Shown: one piece after another, positions 1 through 5,664 of the stretch | How positions within the stretch are numbered: position 1 is the first letter of the stretch | Layout: every line of letters begins with the position of its first letter | Source of the DNA: Reyranella sp. | GTDB lineage: Bacteria > Pseudomonadota > Alphaproteobacteria > Reyranellales > Reyranellaceae | Direction: 5' to 3' | NCBI GenBank assembly: GCA_030679805.1 | Contig: JAUXST010000232.1 | Coordinates: 1 to 5,844, forward strand | Length of the DNA stretch: 5,844 nucleotides | Notes under the pieces: model-generated | Databases searched by the model: none | Seen by the model: the letters and a program-made list of their open reading frames with translations, nothing else | Told to the model about the DNA's origin: nothing | Made by a program: the position numbers and the translations under genes

Positions 1-491
1 CGGTGCATCGTCCTGGCTCCCTCTCTATTGTCCATCACTGTCAGGTAATCCCGACGGGACTGCGCGACATCGGTGACGGCGACTGGCATCTCACCAGTCA
101 CGAGGCGGCGGGCAAACCAGCACGGCGATATGTAGCTGCCTGACAAACACTAGGCGACCGGAACGCCGGCCTCTCCTGTGGTGGTGACCGGTGAGTCGAC
201 CGAGGAAGGCCTGAGCGGAAGATGCTCTGCCTCCACCCACAAATAATTCTGCCCAGAATCCGCGTCTCGGTGTGCTCTTTCGCTCGTCACCATCGCTTCG
301 CCAAGAAAATCATCTAGCGAACATTTTTCAGCTCAGCTGGCGGCTTCGTGAACGGCATCTCGCACGGAAACGTCGCCACCTTTGTACTCAGCATGCTCAG
401 TAGTGGTCGTGACGTCCGCTGAGCCCGTCGTAGCGCCTGCTGTAGCCAGGGCGCCAACGCCCCGTGAATCACAAAAGCAAAGGAGAATGAT
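1..491. other. Region without a convincing gene, upstream of the phage tail/lysis genes
   Basis: I see no supportable gene here. On the + strand a frame is open from base 3 to a TGA at 141-143 (46 codons from the window edge). It has weak third-position G/C preference and unusual His-rich content, so it is at best a fragment. On the - strand one frame has no stop from 332 down to 1 except a TAG at 150-152; an ATG lies at 293. The stretch around 240-340 is more A/T-rich than the rest of the window. Short inverted repeats are visible: GACTGG (81-86) with CCAGTC (94-99), and TCCCG-A-CGGGA at 49-59. I could not identify a promoter for the downstream genes. It may be decayed phage or mobile DNA, or an intergenic region. 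Confidence 0.5.
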
Positions 492-830
492 ATGGTAGCG
501 CTAATCGAGAAGAGAGACGGCTCGACGTCCAATCTGGTGGAGTCGGGTTTGCTCTCAGGCGTCGGGCAGACGCCGTGGATGCCGTTGACCGGCCTCGGTG
601 AACATGTTTTCACCTGCGACATCGAAGATCTGGGCAGTGCCGCTGGCACGTTCGTCGTCGAAACGCGGCGCGTGCGTGGCGACGACTCGGTCATCGCGAC
701 GCGAATGATTTTCAGTTCGTCGAACCTTGCCGACTTCCCTCAGATCGGCCGACTCGCCGGCTGGTGGGAAGTGCGCCTGCGCTGCTCGGCCTATGGCAGC
801 GGCAGCTTCAATCTGTCTGTCAGCCGGTAG
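492..830 (+). CDS. Small phage tail-associated hypothetical protein (112 aa)
   Basis: The start ATG at 492 is preceded by a good Shine-Dalgarno AGGAG (481-485, six-base spacer). A nearer ATG at 487 reads straight into a stop, which fixes the choice. The protein is soluble, with no signal peptide or membrane segment. It is rich in alternating hydrophobic residues after about residue 35, and ends in a 'WWEVRLRC...SGSFNLSVSR' beta-strand-like pattern typical of small phage structural proteins. I do not recognise a named family. Its position, seven bases before a tail fibre-like gene and in the same direction, suggests a tail or baseplate accessory protein; this is inference from context. It ends with TAG, showing amber is used as an ordinary stop here. 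Confidence 0.75.
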   Translation: MVALIEKRDGSTSNLVESGLLSGVGQTPWMPLTGLGEHVFTCDIEDLGSAAGTFVVETRRVRGDDSVIATRMIFSSSNLADFPQIGRLAGWWEVRLRCSAYGSGSFNLSVSR

Positions 831-837
831 GTGACCC

Positions 838-1779
838 ATGGGCAACAACGTCTTTCAGAGCCCGTTCAACATCACCTCGGCGGCGATCAATGCGGCGCTG
901 GCGGGCGCGACGACTGACCTCACGGCCGGGCGCGATATCAACGCGGGGCGAAATATCAACGGTGCCAACTTTACGGCATCCGCTACCGGATACATGTTTT
1001 GGAGCGGTCGCGGCGTCATTCGCTCCCCCGCCGATGCGTCGTGGTCCTGGAGAAACTCTAGCGAAAACATCGCGGCAGTGACCGCGGTGGAGGCCAACGA
1101 CATCCTGGCACAGCGCAACGGCACGAACGGGCAGGCGTTCCGTCTCTACAATACCTTCACCGACGCCTCGAATTATGAGCGGCTAAACGTCCGCTGGAAT
1201 TCCAACGTCGCCGAAATCAGCAGCGACGCCGCCGGCACTGGAACAATTCGCGGCACTCGACTGGCCAGCGGCGGCACCGTCATCGGCCTTGAAGACGCCT
1301 ATTTAGCCGGTACGTCTGTCGCGGTTCGTCGAGACGGCACGTCCGGCTCAACGATCTTTGCGGTTGGAAGCACCGGCCTTACGTCGACGGCGCTTCTTCA
1401 CACGCGCCTGGTGCCGTCGATCAATCAGGCGTCGGGCACCTACTGCGTCCTCGACATCAATCCGACCGAGACGGCGGTCGGCGCGGGGCCGCACTACCTT
1501 GTTCGCGGGCGCATCGGCGGCGGCGGTGACGTGTTCAACGTCGACCGGACGGGCGCCATCGCCGGCAAGAGCCTGACGCTCGGCACCGGGGACATCGCGC
1601 TGGGCTCGGGCAATTTCTTCCTGGGTACCAGCCTTATGGTTCTCGGTGAGCGCGCCGATCCGGGCGCTCCCAGCGCCAACTTTGGCTATCTGTACTGCAG
1701 GGACAACGGCTCCGGAAAAACACAGATCGTTGCCCGCTTCCCAACTGGCGCAATCCAAGTCATCGCAACCGAACCGTAA
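838..1779 (+). CDS. Phage tail fibre-like protein (313 aa)
   Basis: Probable distal tail or receptor-contact protein of the prophage. It has an AGGTGA ribosome site just before the ATG. Residues 28-45 contain short imperfect Gly/Asn repeats (GRDINAGRNINGANF), as in beta-helical fibre shafts. Residues 93-141 carry a segment I recognise from phage tail proteins: a NGTNGQAFRLYNTFTD stretch, then YERLNVRW and a GTGT-containing turn. FNVDRTG at 233-239 and the C-terminal DNGSGKTQIVARFPTGA (289-305) followed by IQVIATEP are also typical of phage fibre and tail tip proteins. There is no signal peptide, no transmembrane helix and no obvious intramolecular chaperone domain. The protein is Gly/Ser/Thr/Asn-rich throughout. 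Role is inferred from these motifs and from position directly upstream of the lysis genes; the host receptor cannot be told. It might instead be a minor tail or capsid decoration protein. Confidence 0.75.
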   Translation: MGNNVFQSPFNITSAAINAALAGATTDLTAGRDINAGRNINGANFTASATGYMFWSGRGVIRSPADASWSWRNSSENIAAVTAVEANDILAQRNGTNGQAFRLYNTFTDASNYERLNVRWNSNVAEISSDAAGTGTIRGTRLASGGTVIGLEDAYLAGTSVAVRRDGTSGSTIFAVGSTGLTSTALLHTRLVPSINQASGTYCVLDINPTETAVGAGPHYLVRGRIGGGGDVFNVDRTGAIAGKSLTLGTGDIALGSGNFFLGTSLMVLGERADPGAPSANFGYLYCRDNGSGKTQIVARFPTGAIQVIATEP

Positions 1780-1789
1780 GGAGAGACCA

Positions 1790-1978
1790 ATGGAAACCTT
1801 CACTGTCACGATCACGGATCCGGCGCACGTCGCCGGCATCACCGCAGCACGCGAAGCCTACAACGTTTCGCGCTCCGAGGACGATTCCGTCATTGCGACG
1901 AACGACGAGTATGTGCAGTTCGTCATGGCGCGAGCGGCCGAGAGCTATGCCAAGCAGTACGGCACGGAGGGAGCATGA
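1790..1978 (+). CDS. Small phage hypothetical protein (62 aa)
   Basis: The ATG at 1790 follows an AAGGAGAG ribosome site that begins at the end of the preceding tail gene. The protein starts METFTVTITDPAHVAGI, and the rest is predicted mostly helical (AAREAYN, YVQFVMARAAESYAKQY), acidic and soluble, with no membrane segment. I recall similar 'TITDP...GI.AAREAYN' small proteins just after tail fibre genes in alphaproteobacterial phages, but I cannot assign a function. The stop TGA overlaps the next ATG (ATGA at 1975-1978), so the two small genes are probably translationally coupled. A structural accessory or assembly role is possible; this is inference. Confidence 0.7.
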   Translation: METFTVTITDPAHVAGITAAREAYNVSRSEDDSVIATNDEYVQFVMARAAESYAKQYGTEGA

Positions 1979-2133
1979 GCCCCGGCGTCGAATATCTACT
2001 CAGCCGCCTGATCGAGCTGGAGCAGGCGATGGCGATGATGGTCGAGCAGAGCGCCGCCAAGGACGCGCGTATCGCCGGGCTGGAGAAGAACCAGCGCAAG
2101 CCACGTGCAGCCAAGGCGCCGCCGGGCAACTAG
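1975..2133 (+). CDS. Very small coiled-coil-like phage protein (52 aa)
   Basis: This short gene starts at the ATG inside the ATGA overlap with the preceding stop, with GGAGGGAGC just upstream as ribosome site, and ends with TAG at 2131-2133. The protein begins MSPGVEYLLSRLIELEQAMA. Residues 6-38 have hydrophobic residues at heptad-like spacing (LL, LI, L, M, V, I, L), so a single amphipathic helix or short coiled coil is likely. The tail (residues 39-52) is basic and Pro/Ala-rich (QRKPRAAKAPPGN). It has no clear membrane segment. It sits between a tail-associated small gene and the small membrane/holin genes, so it may belong to either the tail or lysis set. Function unknown. The ribosome site, coupling and tight spacing to the next gene (10 bases) support it being real. 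Confidence 0.65.
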   Translation: MSPGVEYLLSRLIELEQAMAMMVEQSAAKDARIAGLEKNQRKPRAAKAPPGN

Positions 2134-2143
2134 GGAGGCCGTC

Positions 2144-2413
2144 ATGAGCGGTTACGATCATTCGCCGGTCTCCATGCCGCGGCCCGCGCTCGAGGCGATG
2201 CTCGAGGACGCGGCGGAGCGCGGCGCCAGGAGGGCGTTGGCCTCGGTCGGTCTCGACGACGCCCAGGCCGCCGATCATATCCGGGGCCTGCGCGATCTGT
2301 TCGCCATGTACCGCGTCGTGCGCAACGGCGCGCTCAAGCAGATCGGCCAGGGCATCGCCCTGGTCGTGATCGGCGCCCTCGTGTTCTTCGCATCAACCAA
2401 ACTCAAACAGTAG
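2144..2413 (+). CDS. DUF6127-like small membrane protein of phage lysis region (89 aa)
   Basis: The start ATG at 2144 is preceded by AGGGAGG. Residues 1-50 are soluble and helical, with the signature-like segment MPRPALEAMLEDAAERGARR (11-30) and ALASVGLDD after it. I associate this with DUF6127, a family found beside phage or gene-transfer-agent-like lysis genes in alphaproteobacteria. Residues about 66-84 (IGQGIALVVIGALVFFAST) form one strong C-terminal transmembrane helix followed by a short KLKQ tail. This suggests a tail-anchored inner-membrane protein with its domain in the cytoplasm. It lies 19 bases before the holin gene in the same direction. A role as holin partner or antiholin is plausible but unproven. 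There is no lipobox and no spanin-like layout. Confidence 0.75.
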   Translation: MSGYDHSPVSMPRPALEAMLEDAAERGARRALASVGLDDAQAADHIRGLRDLFAMYRVVRNGALKQIGQGIALVVIGALVFFASTKLKQ

Positions 2414-2432
2414 AAATGAAGGGAGATCCCTC

Positions 2433-2903
2433 ATGCTTGCACTATTCGGTTCCATTGTCGGACTGCTGGGCTCGCTCGCCCCGCGGCTGATCGGCTTCTT
2501 CGAGCAGAAGCAGAACCATGTACAGGAAATCGAAATGCTCCGGGTACAGGGTGAATTCCAGATGCGCGCGATCGAGGTCGGCCACGCCGCCAAGATGCAG
2601 GAGATCAACGCCGGTGCCGACGCGGCGAGCGAACTCGCGGCCTTCACGGCGGCTCTAAGACCTTCTGGCATCGCCTGGGTCGATGGCTTCAACGCCTTCG
2701 TTCGGCCGTTCCTGACGCTCTGCTTCTTCGCTTTATATGCCGCGGTAAAGGTGGCGCAGTTCGCCATTCTGCAGCAGGACCACAGTGGTTCCTCGTCGAC
2801 ACTTTTGTCGATGTGGGGCGAGGAGGATTGGGCGGTGTGGGCTGCCATCGTCACCTTCTGGTTCGGCAATCGCACCTTCAACAAGGAAAGGGGGCGCGGA
2901 TGA
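2433..2903 (+). CDS. 3TM-type holin (GTA_holin_3TM-like, 156 aa)
   Basis: Inner-membrane pore former that lets the downstream endolysin reach the peptidoglycan. Three hydrophobic segments are visible: residues about 3-22 (LALFGSIVGLLGSLAPRLIG), 92-112 (FLTLCFFALYAAVKVAQFAIL) and 133-146 (WAVWAAIVTFWFGN). Segments one and two are separated by a long, charged, probably coiled region (24-75; EQKQNHVQEIEMLRVQGEF). The layout, the (V)RPFLT...FFALYAAVK motif and the terminal WFGNRTFNK match the family described as holin of 3TMs for gene-transfer release. A GGGAG ribosome site lies seven bases before the ATG. Its TGA overlaps the endolysin ATG (ATGA at 2900-2903), so the lysis pair is translationally coupled. 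Family membership is from recall of the motifs. Confidence 0.85.
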   Translation: MLALFGSIVGLLGSLAPRLIGFFEQKQNHVQEIEMLRVQGEFQMRAIEVGHAAKMQEINAGADAASELAAFTAALRPSGIAWVDGFNAFVRPFLTLCFFALYAAVKVAQFAILQQDHSGSSSTLLSMWGEEDWAVWAAIVTFWFGNRTFNKERGRG

Positions 2904-3373
2904 GTTCCAAAGCCAGTCCGCGGGCGACCGGCGAGGCCGGCGTCGCCCTGATCCGGGGCTTCGAGGGCTTCTCGCCCACGCCCTACGTTTGTCCCGCGGG
3001 CTTCCCGACCGTGGGCTATGGGCATGTCGTCCAGGAGGATGAGCGGTTCGAAACGCCGCTCTCGCCGGAAGAGGGCGAGGCGCTGCTGCGCGCCGATCTT
3101 CCGCGCTACGAAGGCGCCGTATGCCGGCTGATCGAAGTACCGCTCGACGACCTGTGCTTCGACGCCCTGGTGAGCTTCACCTTCAACCTCGGCGAGGGTG
3201 CGCTGGCAGCCTCGACGCTGCGGCGCGTGATCAATGCCGGACATCTCGCCGATGCCGGCCCGCAGTTCGATCGCTGGGTCTTTGCCGGCGCCCGCAAACT
3301 ACCGGGCCTCGTCCGGCGTCGCGCCGCCGAACGCGCGCTCTGGGAGCGCGGCCTGGAGGCAGACAGGTCCTGA
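2900..3373 (+). CDS. Phage endolysin, glycoside hydrolase family 24 lysozyme (157 aa)
   Basis: Muramidase that cleaves the glycan strands of peptidoglycan at the end of the lytic cycle. The ATG at 2900 overlaps the holin stop; an in-frame GTG-like upstream extension would run through the holin and is not needed. The family triad E-8aa-(D/C)-5aa-T is present: Glu22 in RGFEGF, Cys31 in YVCPAG and Thr37 in PTVGYGH. Further family marks are SFTFNLG (92-98), DRWVFAG (124-130) and the C-terminal GLVRRRAAERALW (136-148). The length of 157 aa is usual for a single-domain GH24 endolysin. The N-terminus is hydrophilic, with no signal peptide or signal-arrest-release helix, so export should depend on the upstream holin. 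It is the last gene of the + strand block, ending five bases before a strong hairpin. Confidence 0.92.
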   Translation: MSSKASPRATGEAGVALIRGFEGFSPTPYVCPAGFPTVGYGHVVQEDERFETPLSPEEGEALLRADLPRYEGAVCRLIEVPLDDLCFDALVSFTFNLGEGALAASTLRRVINAGHLADAGPQFDRWVFAGARKLPGLVRRRAAERALWERGLEADRS

Positions 3374-3377
3374 CAAA

Positions 3378-3408
3378 CCCGGACAACGACCGTCAGTTGT
3401 TGTCCGGG
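3378..3408. terminator. Strong hairpin between convergent operons, likely (bidirectional) terminator
   Basis: A 13-bp stem pairs 3378-3390 with 3396-3408 (CCCGGACAACGAC with GTTGTTGTCCGGG, one G-U pair) around a five-base loop CGTCA. On the - strand it is followed by GTTTGTC, a weak U tract, so it is a better intrinsic terminator for the ccoI-ccoS-small gene transcript. The endolysin gene ends five bases before it, so it could also stop the phage transcript, although there is no U run on that side. The TGA of the small membrane gene (3393-3395) lies in the loop, so the stem is partly coding. Function is inferred from structure and position. Confidence 0.65.
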
Positions 3409-3581
3409 GCCTGTTCGGCCTCATCGTAGGAGATCTTGATCATCCACCAGCAGAACAGCACGGCAAACAGCGACAGGCTCAGGCCGAAGCCCAGGATTCC
3501 GCCATCGCGCGCGCCCGAGGCCATAAACAGGCCGACAAAGCCGAACAGGGCGACCATGGTTCCCATAACCCAGTGAGACAT
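3393..3581 (-). CDS. Small two-helix membrane protein downstream of ccoS (62 aa)
   Basis: I choose the ATG at 3581 (MSHWVMGTMV) because a GAGGAG ribosome site lies seven bases upstream; a TTG five codons earlier lies within that site. Two transmembrane segments are visible: residues about 4-21 (WVMGTMVALFGFVGLFMA) and 30-49 (LGFGLSLSLFAVLFCWWMIK), joined by a short SGARDGGI loop. The C-terminus is acidic (SYDEAEQAPDNN). It starts 11 bases after the ccoS stop and is the last gene of the operon. I recall similar short proteins with a 'WVMGTMVALFGFVGLF' start near cbb3 oxidase genes in alphaproteobacteria, but no established function. A role in cbb3 oxidase assembly or stability is a guess from the neighbourhood. 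Its last codons form part of the terminator-like hairpin. Confidence 0.75.
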   Translation of the reverse strand: MSHWVMGTMVALFGFVGLFMASGARDGGILGFGLSLSLFAVLFCWWMIKISYDEAEQAPDNN

Positions 3582-3592
3582 CTTTTTTCTCC

Positions 3593-3733
3593 TCAATCGT
3601 CGTCGAACAGAATGCGGCCCGCCGCCCCGTCAGGGTCGTCGTATTGGCCGTTGCGTAGCGCCCATAGGAACGCGGCCAAAGCGATCAGGCCGAGGATGAG
3701 CGCGGCCGGTACCAGGATGAGCAGGCTGTCCAT
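3593..3733 (-). CDS. ccoS: cbb3-type cytochrome oxidase assembly protein CcoS (46 aa)
   Basis: This is a short gene read on the - strand, beginning MDSLLILVPAALILGLIALA. It has one N-terminal transmembrane helix (residues about 3-26), then the family-typical FLWALRNGQYDDPDG (23-37) and the acidic end GRILFDDD. CcoS is known to be required for insertion of haem and copper cofactors into the CcoN subunit of cbb3 oxidase; it acts in the inner membrane. Its start codon shares one base with the ccoI stop (TGATG at 3731-3735), the usual ccoI-ccoS arrangement, which implies translational coupling. Length (46 aa) is at the short end of the family but complete. If ccoI translation fails because of the upstream amber codon, polarity could reduce ccoS as well. 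Confidence 0.93.
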   Translation of the reverse strand: MDSLLILVPAALILGLIALAAFLWALRNGQYDDPDGAAGRILFDDD

Positions 3734-5655
3734 CAGCGCACCTCGCGAGCCGGCGGCCGTGCGCCAAGGCGCAGGGCGTTGCCGATCACCAGAAGGGAAG
3801 ACGACGACATCGCGATCGCCGCGATCAGCGGCGTCACGTCGCCGATGATGGCGAGCGGCACGGCGCTGAGATTGTAGAGGAGGGCCAACGCGAGGTTCTG
3901 GCGCACCAGCCGGTCCGCTCGCCGCGCCACCTGCAGCGTCTCGACGACCGGGAGGAGGGCATCGCCCTGGAAGACCGCATCGGCGGCGTTCTGGGTCGCC
4001 TCGGCGGCGGTCGCCGGCGAAATCGAGGCGTGCGCGGCTGCCAGCGCGGGGGCATCGTTCAATCCATCGCCGACCATGAGAACCCGACGGCCCTGGGCTG
4101 CCAGCTCGGCAAGACGGCGGGTCTTGCCAGCCGGCGTCACCTCGGCACGCCAGTGCGCAATGCCGGCCTCGGCCGCGACGCGCGCCACGGCGGCAGGCCG
4201 GTCGCCGGACAAAACTTCGATCGGCAGGTTCGCCGCACCCAAGGCCGCGACCGCGACCGCTGCGTCGGGCCGCAGGCGATCGGCAAAGGCAAAGCGCACG
4301 GGCGTGCAGTCAGGGCGTGTCAACCAAAGCTCGGAGCGGCCGTCATCGGCGGCATCGGTGATCCCGCAGAACCGTGCCGATCCCAGCCGGACATCGCCCC
4401 ATTTCAGGCCTTGGCCCGCGTGCTCCTGGACGTCTGGCGCCGTCGCGGTGTCGGGCGTGGCGCGAATCAGCGCTTGGGCCAGGGGATGGCGTGAGTTGGC
4501 GGCCAGGCTGGCTGCGATCCGCAGCGCTTCGACGTCACCGTCGCCGGCCACCAGTTCCGGGCGACCGAGTGTCAGGGTGCCGGTCTTGTCGAGCACGACG
4601 TAGTTCACCCCGGCAAATCGCTCGAGGGCTGTCGGCGAGAGCAGCAGGACGCCGGTGCGTAACAGGCGGGTGCTGGCGACGACCTGGACCACCGGGACGG
4701 CGAGCGCCAACGCACAGGGGCAGGTGATGATCAGGACGGCCGTCGCGATCACCAAAGCGCGATCCCAGGGAAGTCCACCCAGCAACATCCAGCCGAGAAA
4801 TGTGAGCAGCGCCGTCAGATGCACGACCGGCGCATAGGCGCGCGCCACCCGGTCGGCGATCGCGATGAAGCGCGAACGGCCGCGCTCCGCCGCTTCGACC
4901 AGGCGCACGATTTCCGACAGCAGGGTACGCTCGCCCGCTGCCGTGACCCGCACGCGGATCGGCGCGCCGAGATTGACCATGCCAGCGAAAACCTTGGCGC
5001 CGGGTGCGACATTGACCGGCACGCTCTCTCCACTTACCAGTGCCGTATCAAGCGCCGAAGCGCCCTCGCTCACGACGCCGTCGGCGCCCAGGCGCTCACC
5101 GGCCGCCACCAGCAGGACGTCGCCCGGCTGCAATGTATCGACGCGTCGGGAGGTGGTCGTACCATCGGCCGCGAGGACCGTAGCGCTGCGGCTGGCCAGT
5201 GCCAGCAGGGCCCGCACCGATTGGCGGGCACGGCCACGGGCGCGGCGATCCAGATAGCGGCCGATCAACAGGAAGAAGACCAGCGTGATAGCCGAATCGA
5301 AGAAGGTGTGGCGCTCGCCAACCCAGGCTTCGTGCAAGCTGATGAGGCAGGCGAGCGTGACGCCGATCGATATCGGCACATCCATATTCGTCCGCCCGGC
5401 CTTGAGCGCGGCGTAGGCTGAGCGGAAGAACGGCCGCCCTGCGTAGGCCACGGCCGGCAGGGCGATGGCAGCGGACAGCCAGTGGAACAGGGCGCGCGTG
5501 GCGTCGCCCATCGAGCCGTCCTCGCCCGACCAGACAGCCACCGACAGCAACATGACGTTGGCGGCGGCAAAGCCTGCAACGGCGAGGCTGCGCAGAAGTT
5601 CGCGGGTTTCGCGATCATCGTCTGCCGCAGCGGCGACGGCCTCGTAGGGTGCCAA
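3733..5655 (-). CDS. ccoI: Copper-transporting P1B-type ATPase CcoI/FixI, catalytic and membrane core (downstream of an amber codon)
   Basis: This is a copper-exporting ATPase of the FixI/CcoI group, which supplies copper for cbb3 oxidase maturation. Counting 640 residues from the TTG at 5655: four helices lie in about 26-134; the actuator domain has SGES at 208-211; helices 5-6 include CPCALALAVP (Cys312, Cys314); phosphorylation DKTGTLT has Asp356; the nucleotide-binding HP is at 390-391; the hinge GDGLND is at 529-534; helix 7 has N587-x6-YN-x4-P; and helix 8 has P609-x6-M-xx-SS-xx-V. These match the P1B-1 Cu(I) pattern completely. The same frame continues upstream through a TAG at 5665-5667 into a CxxC metal-binding domain (5668-5844), so TTG 5655 is probably not the ancestral start. 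AGGGG six bases before that TTG could allow re-initiation. The core could be an expressed truncated pump or the larger half of a pseudogene. Confidence 0.9.
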   Translation of the reverse strand: MAPYEAVAAAADDDRETRELLRSLAVAGFAAANVMLLSVAVWSGEDGSMGDATRALFHWLSAAIALPAVAYAGRPFFRSAYAALKAGRTNMDVPISIGVTLACLISLHEAWVGERHTFFDSAITLVFFLLIGRYLDRRARGRARQSVRALLALASRSATVLAADGTTTSRRVDTLQPGDVLLVAAGERLGADGVVSEGASALDTALVSGESVPVNVAPGAKVFAGMVNLGAPIRVRVTAAGERTLLSEIVRLVEAAERGRSRFIAIADRVARAYAPVVHLTALLTFLGWMLLGGLPWDRALVIATAVLIITCPCALALAVPVVQVVASTRLLRTGVLLLSPTALERFAGVNYVVLDKTGTLTLGRPELVAGDGDVEALRIAASLAANSRHPLAQALIRATPDTATAPDVQEHAGQGLKWGDVRLGSARFCGITDAADDGRSELWLTRPDCTPVRFAFADRLRPDAAVAVAALGAANLPIEVLSGDRPAAVARVAAEAGIAHWRAEVTPAGKTRRLAELAAQGRRVLMVGDGLNDAPALAAAHASISPATAAEATQNAADAVFQGDALLPVVETLQVARRADRLVRQNLALALLYNLSAVPLAIIGDVTPLIAAIAMSSSSLLVIGNALRLGARPPAREVR

Positions 5656-5664
5656 CCGGAACCC

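Noticed and set aside
3..143. + strand frame open from the window edge to TGA 141-143, possibly the end of an upstream phage gene
   Set aside because: It is His-rich with weak third-position G/C preference, has no match to a known tail protein end, and is antisense-aligned with a slightly better - strand frame. It is too weak to call a gene.
314..694. - strand open frame of 126 codons overlapping the start of the small tail gene
   Set aside because: It is antisense to a gene with a good ribosome site, is Ser/Pro/Arg-rich, and shows no family motif or start signal.
1348..1842. - strand open frame of 164 codons opposite the tail fibre gene
   Set aside because: It is a codon shadow of the tail gene, with Arg/Ala/Val-rich low-information sequence.
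2393..3244. Long - strand open frame (283 codons) opposite the holin and endolysin
   Set aside because: It lies fully antisense to two well-supported genes with family motifs. Its composition is that of a shadow frame in GC-rich DNA and it has no recognisable domain.
3234..3848. + strand open frame of 204 codons running from the endolysin into ccoI
   Set aside because: It is antisense to ccoS and the small membrane gene and crosses the terminator hairpin; its sequence is Arg/Ser/Pro-rich without motifs.
5026..5034. SGES instead of TGES in the ATPase actuator domain as a defect
   Set aside because: Ser replacing Thr at this position is conservative and, as I recall, common in CcoI/FixI proteins; the catalytic Glu is kept.
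4030..5421. Several + strand open frames opposite ccoI
   Set aside because: All are antisense to an ATPase whose motifs are complete; this is normal for GC-rich coding DNA.
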